Positions 1-6,123 of a stretch of DNA of 64,000 bases are shown here, piece by piece (within the stretch, counting starts at the first letter, position 1; each line of letters starts with the position of its first letter). A model generated the notes under the pieces. It did not search any database and was not told the DNA's origin. It saw nothing but the letters and a program-made list of their open reading frames with translations. Made by a program: the position numbers and the translations under genes. The stretch lies in assembly GCF_900111005.1 (NCBI RefSeq), contig NZ_FOFV01000015.1:1-64000 (forward strand), read 5' to 3'. Source of the DNA: Lentzea albida. Its GTDB lineage: Bacteria; Actinomycetota; Actinomycetes; Mycobacteriales; Pseudonocardiaceae.

Positions 1-19
1 CTCGTCGGGCGGCAGTAGC

Positions 20-63
20 GGGCGAGGGCCCCGGAGACGGCACCGCCTCCGGGGCCCTCGCCC
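20..63. terminator. Strong bidirectional hairpin terminator
   Basis: A perfect 17-bp inverted repeat (arms 20-36 and 47-63) surrounds a 10-base loop. It lies just beyond the stop codon of the leftward acyl-CoA dehydrogenase gene. An in-frame TAG at 16-18 could be the end of a rightward gene outside the window, so the hairpin may serve both strands. There is no U-tract, which is usual for actinobacterial terminators. Confidence 0.8.
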
Positions 64-97
64 GCGCCTGCCACCGGACGAACGTCCGGGACACGGC

Positions 98-1780
98 CTA
101 GGGGCGCATCTCGTACCGGCCGGAGAGCGCTTCCACCTGCTGCCAGACGGCGTCGAACCGGGCCTGGTCGACGTGCGGCTTGCGGATCTGGCCGAGCGCC
201 CACCGCTGCTGCGCCTCGGTGCTGCTCGCCTTGCCGTGCAGCGCGGTCGCGTAGCCCGCGAAGTCGCGCACCAGGACGTCGAAGACCTGGTCGAGCACGT
301 GCTGGTCGGTGCCCGTGATCTTGGCCTGCTCCAGGACCAGCTGGCCGTAGACGACCAGGGTGAAGAGGTGGCCGAGGTTCAGCAGGAAGTCGAGGTCCTT
401 CTGCTGGGCCTCGTCCGGCGCGGCCGTGGCGAGGAGGGTCTTGATGGCGCTCGCCTGCTCGTGGAACAGCTTCACGTTCGGCAGGTGGGCGTGCTCGGCG
501 TAGACCGGCTCCCAGTCGTGGAACTGGATCTTGCCGAGGCCGCGCGCGGGGCCTTGGCGCCAGAAGAAGTCGTCGTCCGCCGCGTCGTGGCGGGTCGGGA
601 CCTCTTCGTACTGAGCGGGGTTGAAGAGGTAGTTCGGCATGAACTTGAGCACCAGGGCCAGGTTCACGTGCACGGTGCCCTCGAGCTTGGGCAGCGCGCG
701 GATGTCGGCCGTGGCGCGGGTGAAGTAGGTGTCCTTCTCGAAGCCCTTGGCCGCGATGACGTCCCAGAGCAGGTCGATGACCTGCTCGCCCTCACTCGTC
801 ACCTTCATCTTGGTGATGGGGTTGAAGAGGAGGTAGCGGCGGTCGTCCTCGTTCGCGCTGCGGAAGTAGTCGACCGCGCGGTCGGAGAAGAGCTTCATGG
901 CGGTGAGGCGCGCGTAGGCGTCCACGAAGTTCTGGCGCACGTGCGGGAAGTCCGTGACCGGGTTGCCGTAGAGGATTCGGTTGTGGGCGTGGGTGATCGC
1001 CTCGTAGAAAGAGTGCTCGCAGATGCCGATGCTCGCCGTGCAGAGGTTGAACTTGCCGACGTTGACGGTGTTCAGCGCGGCGCTGAAGGCGTCGGGGCCG
1101 CGGTGCAGGATGTCGGCGTCGGTGAGCGGGTAGTCGTGGAGGCGGAACTCGCTGACGAACATCTGGCTGTCGACGACGTTCTTGACGAGCTCGAAGCTCT
1201 CGTGCCGGCTGTCGACGGCGAAGAAGAGGTACTCGTCGTCGATCTTGCCGAAGACGCTGACCATGCCGGCGACGTTGCCGTTGCCGATGTAGTACTTGCT
1301 GCCGTTGGCGCGGTAGCCGTCCTCGGTCTTCGTGACGATCATGTCGGTGCTGTAGACGTCGGCGCCGTGCTCCTTCTCGGAGAGGCCGAACGCGAAGACC
1401 GCGCCTGAGTCGAGGAGGGCGGCCGCCTTCTGCTTGGCCTCCTCGTTGCCGCTCATCCAGATGGGACCGAGGCCGAGGACCGTGACCTGCCACGCGTACC
1501 AGTACTGCAGGCCGTAGAAGCCGAGCACCTCGCTGAACGCGGCGTTGCGGGCGGCGTCCCAGCGCTTGGTGCCGTCGACGCCGCTCGGCGTGCAGAAGGT
1601 GGCGAAGAGCTTCTCGCGCTTCACGAAGTCGAGGAAGTCCGTGTACCAGACCCTGTCCTGCGCGTCCGCGATGAGCTGCCGCTTGCCGCGGGCCTCGAAC
1701 CAGTCGACGGTCGCCCTGAGCAGGCGGCGCGTCTCCTCGTCGAGGTGGGCGGGGTCGTAGTGGTTCGGGTCGAGCAGCAC
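98..1780 (-). CDS. Acyl-CoA dehydrogenase family protein (long form)
   Basis: A 560-residue flavoprotein predicted to catalyse FAD-dependent alpha,beta-dehydrogenation of acyl-CoA thioesters. The flavin-contact segment FGLSEKEHGADVYSTD (about residues 131-146) and SKYYIGNG (161-168) match the family's conserved beta-domain signature. LEGT at 366-369 matches the YEGT motif that holds the catalytic Glu, here E367. The protein is longer than the usual 380-400 residues because of a C-terminal extension after about residue 400, so it belongs to a long-chain or AidB/ACAD10-like subgroup rather than the short classical enzymes. The GTG start is supported by AAGGAGG about 6 bases upstream. It is divergent from the BNR-repeat gene, with no obvious beta-oxidation partner beside it, so the substrate cannot be named. 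Confidence 0.88.
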   Translation of the reverse strand: MLLDPNHYDPAHLDEETRRLLRATVDWFEARGKRQLIADAQDRVWYTDFLDFVKREKLFATFCTPSGVDGTKRWDAARNAAFSEVLGFYGLQYWYAWQVTVLGLGPIWMSGNEEAKQKAAALLDSGAVFAFGLSEKEHGADVYSTDMIVTKTEDGYRANGSKYYIGNGNVAGMVSVFGKIDDEYLFFAVDSRHESFELVKNVVDSQMFVSEFRLHDYPLTDADILHRGPDAFSAALNTVNVGKFNLCTASIGICEHSFYEAITHAHNRILYGNPVTDFPHVRQNFVDAYARLTAMKLFSDRAVDYFRSANEDDRRYLLFNPITKMKVTSEGEQVIDLLWDVIAAKGFEKDTYFTRATADIRALPKLEGTVHVNLALVLKFMPNYLFNPAQYEEVPTRHDAADDDFFWRQGPARGLGKIQFHDWEPVYAEHAHLPNVKLFHEQASAIKTLLATAAPDEAQQKDLDFLLNLGHLFTLVVYGQLVLEQAKITGTDQHVLDQVFDVLVRDFAGYATALHGKASSTEAQQRWALGQIRKPHVDQARFDAVWQQVEALSGRYEMRP

Positions 1781-1927
1781 TGGTCGCCTCCTTGCGTCTT
1801 CTGCTTCGGACGCTACCAGTGAGTAACTTGTGGGTCTACGTGGGGTTTCCCGCGCCCTCGGAAATTGTCAGACCCCCGGCGTAACGTGCTCCGCATCACA
1901 TCCACGGAGTCTGGAGGCGGCGTTGCG

Positions 1928-3007
1928 ATGACGGTGGTCGTGGCGATCGGTACGCGCAAGGGGCTGTGGCTCGCCCGCAGCGAGGACCGTGTCTCGTGGC
2001 AGGTCGACGGTCCGCACCACCCGATGCAGGAGGTGTACGCGGTCGCGTTCGACACGCGCGCCGGCGTCCGCCTGCTGGCCGGCGTGGCCTCACCCCACTT
2101 CGGCCCCGGCGTGTCCATCTCGGACGACCTGGGGGCGTCGTGGGAGGAGTCCGCGACGCCGCCGATCGCGTTCCCGGTGGAGGACGCCGCCCTGGAGCGC
2201 GTCTGGCAGCTGCAACCCGCCCCGGCCTCGCAGCCGGGCGTCGTCTGGGCGGGCACGCAGCCGTCGGCGCTGTTCAAGTCCTCCGACGGCGGCCGCTCGT
2301 TCGAGTTCGTCGAGGGCCTGTGGAACCACCCGCACCGCCCGGAGTGGGATGCGGGCTTCGGCGGCCAGGCCGTCCACACGATCGTGCCCGACCCGGCCGA
2401 CCCCGACCGCATGCTGGTGGCGATGTCCACCGGCGGCGTCTACCGCACCGCCGACGGAGGCAAGTCCTGGGAGGCCCGCAACAAGGGCATCAAGGCGTAC
2501 TTCTTCCCGGACCCGTGGCCGGAGTTCGGCCAGTGCGTCCACAAGGTCGCGCAACACCCGGCGCTGCCTTCCCGCTTCTACGCCCAGAACCACCACGGCG
2601 TCTACCGCAGCGACGACGGAGGCGACACCTGGCAGTCCATTGCTTCGGGCCTCCCGACCGACTTCGGCTTCGCGATGGTCGTCCACCCGCACGACCCGGA
2701 CACGATCTTCACGTTCCCGATCGAGGCCGACGGCCGCCGCTTCCCGCCGGAGGGCAAGTGCCGCGTCTACCGCTCCCAGGACGCGGGCGAGACCTGGCAG
2801 TCCCTCGGCACGGGCCTGCCGGACGACTTCTGGACGGCCGTGATGCGCGACGCCATGTGCACCGACACCGCCGAGGTCCCCGGCGTCTACTTCGGCTCCC
2901 GCTCGGGCGAGGTCTACGCGAGCCCCGACGAGGGCGAGACCTGGCACCAGGTGGCGGCGCACCTCCCGGACGTGATGTCGGTCAGGGCGGCGGTGATCCC
3001 GGCGTGA
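1928..3007 (+). CDS. BNR/sialidase-like repeat (beta-propeller) protein
   Basis: A 359-residue protein built from repeated Asp-box-like units such as SSDGGRSFEFV, TADGGKSWEA, SDDGGDTWQSI, SQDAGETWQSL and SPDEGETWHQV. Repeats of the S-x-D-x-G-x-T/S-W type form six- or seven-bladed propellers related to sialidases and the Vps10/photosystem-stability-factor propellers. No signal peptide is visible, so it is probably cytoplasmic; no catalytic residues can be assigned. The ATG at 1928 was chosen over an upstream in-frame ATG because of the GGAGG 10 bases before it and because the fold begins at MTVVVAIGTRKGLW. It overlaps the downstream MoaD-like gene by four bases (GTGA), so the two are translationally coupled. 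The pairing of a BNR protein with a ThiS/MoaD-like protein recurs in actinobacteria (recalled, not checked). Confidence 0.8.
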   Translation: MTVVVAIGTRKGLWLARSEDRVSWQVDGPHHPMQEVYAVAFDTRAGVRLLAGVASPHFGPGVSISDDLGASWEESATPPIAFPVEDAALERVWQLQPAPASQPGVVWAGTQPSALFKSSDGGRSFEFVEGLWNHPHRPEWDAGFGGQAVHTIVPDPADPDRMLVAMSTGGVYRTADGGKSWEARNKGIKAYFFPDPWPEFGQCVHKVAQHPALPSRFYAQNHHGVYRSDDGGDTWQSIASGLPTDFGFAMVVHPHDPDTIFTFPIEADGRRFPPEGKCRVYRSQDAGETWQSLGTGLPDDFWTAVMRDAMCTDTAEVPGVYFGSRSGEVYASPDEGETWHQVAAHLPDVMSVRAAVIPA

Positions 3008-3288
3008 AGGTGAAGGTCCTGATCCCAGGCGTCCTCAGGTCAGCGGCGGCCGGCGCCGCCCACCTGGACGTGGAGGTCCCACCCCCAGCCACCCTGGGCG
3101 CGGCACTGGACGTGCTGGCGGAGACCTACCCGGGCCTCGACCGCCGCCTCCGCGACGAACGGGCGGGCCTGCGCCGCTACGTGAACTTCTACGTCAACGG
3201 CGAGGAGTGCCGCCGCCTGTCGGGTCCGGACACACCGCTCCCGGCGGGCGCGGAGATCCAGATCCTGCCGAGCGTGGCAGGAGGCTGA
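3004..3288 (+). CDS. MoaD/ThiS family ubiquitin-like protein
   Basis: A 94-residue beta-grasp protein ending in the diglycine tail SVAGG that MoaD and ThiS proteins use as a thiocarboxylate sulfur carrier. The core pattern VLIPGVLR, then LGAALDVLAETYPGL, then FYVNGEECRRL and AGAEIQILPSVAGG, follows the family from strand 1 to the C-terminus. The GTG start overlaps the stop of the BNR gene (GTGA), indicating coupled translation. No adenylating E1-like partner (MoeB/ThiF) is adjacent, so whether this is a molybdopterin, thiamine or other sulfur carrier cannot be decided here. Confidence 0.85.
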   Translation: MKVKVLIPGVLRSAAAGAAHLDVEVPPPATLGAALDVLAETYPGLDRRLRDERAGLRRYVNFYVNGEECRRLSGPDTPLPAGAEIQILPSVAGG

Positions 3289-3303
3289 CCGCCCTCCGGG
3301 CGG
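3289..3303. terminator. Short hairpin after the MoaD-like gene
   Basis: CCGCCC and GGGCGG arms (6 bp) with a 3-base loop begin immediately after the stop codon, in the space between two convergent genes. It is short and has no U-tract, so it is only a plausible terminator. Confidence 0.4.
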
Positions 3304-3586
3304 GTTGCGCCGCACGGGGATGGCGACGCAACCCGGCCCCGGCGGCCGCACGCACACCGCCGCTTACAAGCACCCGCCGGCCGGCCACTGCCTCGGCGAC
3401 GGGTGCCGCCCGCCTGCTGGTACCTGCCTGCCAGGCCGCTGCCCACTGGCTGCGGCACCTGCTGGCATCTGCCTGCCTGTCTGCTGCCGCCAGCAGGCCG
3501 CTGCCCCCTGCCACCGCAGCGCACCGCCACCGCCGCGCGCCTATCCCCGGCCGCCCCCACCGCCTGGCCGCCCATACCGCCCGCGC
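3304..3586. other. C-rich intergenic stretch, no gene supported
   Basis: About 280 bases lie between the ends of two convergent genes. The top strand is C-rich with many CTGCC/CTGCTG runs between 3400 and 3530. The open frames through it are biased composition only (Pro/Ala/Cys/Arg-rich) and run antisense through the oxidoreductase gene. No promoter, RNA or repeat family is recognisable. Confidence 0.6.
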
Positions 3587-4552
3587 TCACACCACCAGCA
3601 GCGACTTGCCGAGCGTCGCCCGCTCCTCCAGCGACCGGTGCGCCTTCTCCGCCTCCTCCAGCGGATACGTCGCACTGATCACCGGCCGAATCCGCCCCCG
3701 CACCACCAACCCGAGCGCCTCAGCAAGCAGCTCCGTCACCACACCCACCTCAGGCGCCCCGTCCGCCAGCACGTTGTCCACGCGCACCCGCCGCCGCGCC
3801 GCCTCTTCCGGATCGATGTCGGCCAACCCGTCCGACGACCCGTAGGTGACGAACCGGCCCCCCTCGGCCACAACCCCGAACGTCTCCTGGCCGAGCACCC
3901 CGCCCGCGCCGTCGAACGCCAGCCCGACACCACCCGTCACCGAGCGCACCTGGTCCTGCCAGCCGGGGAGCGAGTAGTCGACCACCACCTCCGCGCCCAG
4001 TTCGCGGGCCAGCTCGAGTTTGCGCGAGCCCCGCGCCGCGCCGACGACCCGTGCGCCGGCCGCACGCAGGAGCTGCACGAGCAGCGATCCGGCACCACCT
4101 GTCGCGGCCGCGACCAGGACCCACGCGCCCTTCTCCACCCGCACGCGGCGGAGGATCAGCAATGCCGTCACGCCGTCGTGCACCATGGCGGCGGCCTCGG
4201 CCGAACTCAGGCCGTCCGGCACCTCGACGATCCCCTCGACGGGAAAGACGGCCTGCTCGGCGTAGGCGCCGGTCACCGAGTTGCGGGACGCGACGCGCCT
4301 GCCGAGCCACGACGGGTCCACCCCCTCGCCCACGGAGATCACCCGGCCTGCACCGCCCTGGCCGGGCACGTACGGCAGCGTCAGCGGGAAGTACTCGCGG
4401 CCCCAGCCGCCGCGGAGCAGAGCGTGCAGGAGGATCACGTCGGCGACCTCCAGACCCACCACGACCTGGCCCGGGCCCGCCACCACCTCGGGAACTTCCT
4501 CCACGCGGAGCACCGAAGGCCCACCGAACTCGTGCACACGGACGGCACGCAT
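3587..4552 (-). CDS. Quinone oxidoreductase-type zinc-binding dehydrogenase (MDR superfamily)
   Basis: A 321-residue NADPH-dependent quinone or enone reductase of the medium-chain dehydrogenase superfamily. The N-terminal GroES-like domain starts MRAVRVHEFGGPSVL and includes YVPGQGGAGRVISVG, the counterpart of the usual P-G-x-E-x-x-G loop. The Rossmann domain carries AAATGGAGSLLVQLLRAAG (about 148-166), matching the A-A-x-G-G-V-G nucleotide motif. No cysteine-rich structural zinc lobe is present, which fits the zinc-independent QOR branch. The ATG was chosen because homology begins there; a purine-rich GGGGG lies about 12 bases upstream. It follows the lyase gene on the same strand after 74 bases, but that gap holds its own MerR-type promoter, suggesting separate induction by a thiol-reactive or redox signal. 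Confidence 0.88.
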   Translation of the reverse strand: MRAVRVHEFGGPSVLRVEEVPEVVAGPGQVVVGLEVADVILLHALLRGGWGREYFPLTLPYVPGQGGAGRVISVGEGVDPSWLGRRVASRNSVTGAYAEQAVFPVEGIVEVPDGLSSAEAAAMVHDGVTALLILRRVRVEKGAWVLVAAATGGAGSLLVQLLRAAGARVVGAARGSRKLELARELGAEVVVDYSLPGWQDQVRSVTGGVGLAFDGAGGVLGQETFGVVAEGGRFVTYGSSDGLADIDPEEAARRRVRVDNVLADGAPEVGVVTELLAEALGLVVRGRIRPVISATYPLEEAEKAHRSLEERATLGKSLLVV

Positions 4553-4592
4553 CACAGTCACATCCCCCACCTCGGACAACCTGGTGGTGGCG

Positions 4593-4623
4593 ACCGTAAG
4601 AGCTCCAGCAAAGTGGAGGTCAA
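4593..4623 (-). promoter_or_regulatory. MerR-family-type promoter/operator before the oxidoreductase gene
   Basis: On the minus strand, TTGACC (4618-4623) and TACGGT (4593-4598) are separated by 19 bases instead of 17. The spacer contains a dyad CTCCA-N6-TGGAG (4603-4618). A 19-bp spacer with a centred dyad is the signature of promoters untwisted by MerR-family activators such as SoxR. No merR gene is in the window, so the regulator would act in trans. Confidence 0.65.
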
Positions 4624-4626
4624 GCC

Positions 4627-6093
4627 TCAGCAGGCGGCGAAGTCGTCCAGCAGCGCCGAAGCCACCTCCACGTCCGGGCTGAGCTGCCGGTCGGACATGT
4701 CCGGGTTGAGCTTCGCCTCGGCTGCCTCGAAGGCGGCGCGCAGCGGCGGTGTCATGGGCGTGATGCCGCGCAGCCGCAGGGCGCGGACGCCGGCGACGAC
4801 CTCGCACGCGAGCACCAGGCGGAACGCGCCCAGCGACCGCAGGGCCTGCGAGGCGGACTGGAACGCGAAGCTCGAGTTCTCCTCCTGGCCCCGCGACACC
4901 ACGGCGTTGCCGATGCTCGCGGGCTCGGCGAGGGTGCGGACCTCGGCCAGCGCGGAGTTCGCGCTGTACTCCAGGATCATCACGCCCGAGCTGCCGCGCA
5001 CGCCCTCCGCGAGGAACGGGCGCAGGCCCGTGAAGTTCGGCTCGACCAGCGTCGCGAGGCGGGCGGTCGAGATGTGGCCGGTGTGCAGCATCGCGAGCCG
5101 CAACCGGTCGAGCGCCTGGCCCAGGTACGCGCTGTGGAAGGCCCCGTGGTGGTACGCGGCGTCGTCCTCCGGTCCGAAGTGGTCGGCGACGATCAGCGGG
5201 TTCTCGGCGGCCGCGTTGAACTCGACGTCGAGCACGCGGGCGAGGTCCGTGGCGGCGTCCACGGCCGGGCCGTGGATCTGCGGGAAGCAGCGGTAACCGA
5301 ACGGGTCCTGGATGCGGGCGGGCGGGCGCGGCGGGTCACCGATCAGGCGGCGCATCTCCGCGGCGACCGCCAGCTGGCCGGGGTGCGGGCGGCCGAGGTG
5401 GACGCGTTCGTCGTAGGCCTCGACCGCTCCGTCCACGGCGAGGAACGACAGCGCGGCGACGACGTGGGTCGCCTTCAGCAGCTCGTGGGCGTCCTTCCAG
5501 GCGAGGCCCGCCATGCCGATCGTGAGGGCGTTGCTGCTGATCAACGCCAGCGCGTCGCCCGAGTCGAGCTCGATCGGGTCCGGGGTCTGCGTCGAGCCGA
5601 GCCAGTAGCGCTCGCCGAGCAGGGTCAGGCCCGTCTCGGCCAGCGCGGTGAGGTCGCCGGTGCCGATGGCGCCGTACTCGTGCACGCCGGGGTAGCAGCT
5701 GCTGTTCAGCGCGGCGAGCAGCGCGTCGGCCACGGCTCTGCGCACGCCGGCGCCGCCCGCGAGGAGCTGGTTGAGGCGCACGACCATCATCGCGCGCACC
5801 TGCTCCTCGGGCAGCATGCCGCCGAGCCCGCCCGCGTGGCTGCGCAGCAGGCGCAGGCCGTGCTCGGCCCACCCCTCGGTGCTGACGAGCTGGTCGCGGT
5901 TCGCGCCGACACCGGTCGTGCGGCCGTACACCTGTCGTCGCACCACAAGACGCTGGCTGGCGCCCCACGACGCTTCGAGCCGTGCGATGCCATCAGCGTG
6001 CAGAGACACCGGCGCGTGATACCGCGCGACACGCACCACGTCGTCGGCGCTGAGGGACTGACCGTCCAGCACGACAGGGGAGTCTTCGACCAT
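4627..6093 (-). CDS. Aromatic amino acid ammonia-lyase family protein with a non-standard MIO triad
   Basis: A 488-residue member of the histidine/phenylalanine ammonia-lyase superfamily. Family landmarks are present: YGRTTGVGANRD (Y56, the counterpart of the catalytic Tyr loop), QDPFGYRCFPQIHG (counterpart of QDxYSLRCxPQxHG) and NAAAENPL (counterpart of the DNP/ENP substrate loop). The segment that normally reads G-A-S-G-D-L reads A-I-G-T-G-D-L, so the Ala-Ser-Gly that cyclises to the MIO electrophile is replaced by Gly144-Thr145-Gly146. It is therefore either a divergent lyase or aminomutase with an unusual prosthetic group, or a member without ammonia-lyase chemistry. No hutU/I/G genes are nearby, so histidine degradation is unlikely. 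The ATG at 6093 leaves only 30 bases to the divergent helicase start. Confidence 0.85.
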   Translation of the reverse strand: MVEDSPVVLDGQSLSADDVVRVARYHAPVSLHADGIARLEASWGASQRLVVRRQVYGRTTGVGANRDQLVSTEGWAEHGLRLLRSHAGGLGGMLPEEQVRAMMVVRLNQLLAGGAGVRRAVADALLAALNSSCYPGVHEYGAIGTGDLTALAETGLTLLGERYWLGSTQTPDPIELDSGDALALISSNALTIGMAGLAWKDAHELLKATHVVAALSFLAVDGAVEAYDERVHLGRPHPGQLAVAAEMRRLIGDPPRPPARIQDPFGYRCFPQIHGPAVDAATDLARVLDVEFNAAAENPLIVADHFGPEDDAAYHHGAFHSAYLGQALDRLRLAMLHTGHISTARLATLVEPNFTGLRPFLAEGVRGSSGVMILEYSANSALAEVRTLAEPASIGNAVVSRGQEENSSFAFQSASQALRSLGAFRLVLACEVVAGVRALRLRGITPMTPPLRAAFEAAEAKLNPDMSDRQLSPDVEVASALLDDFAAC

Positions 6094-6111
6094 GGCCCCA
6101 ATGTGAGCACA

Positions 6112-6117
6112 TAGGGT
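6112..6117 (+). promoter_or_regulatory. -10 box of a probable leaderless promoter for the SNF2 gene
   Basis: TAGGGT sits 6 bases before the GTG start, so transcription would begin at or next to the start codon. A GGAG touches the GTG but is too close to work as a Shine-Dalgarno sequence. The box lies inside the 30-base gap to the divergent lyase gene, so both promoters must overlap. Confidence 0.45.
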
Positions 6118-6123
6118 TCGGAG

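Noticed and set aside
3305..5296. 663-codon plus-strand open frame
   Set aside because: It runs antisense to the oxidoreductase and lyase genes, has biased Pro/His/Arg composition and no ribosome-binding site; it is a GC-skew artefact.
4627..6093. hutH of a histidine-utilisation operon
   Set aside because: No urocanase or other hut gene is nearby and the MIO triad is not Ala-Ser-Gly, so the symbol would be misleading.
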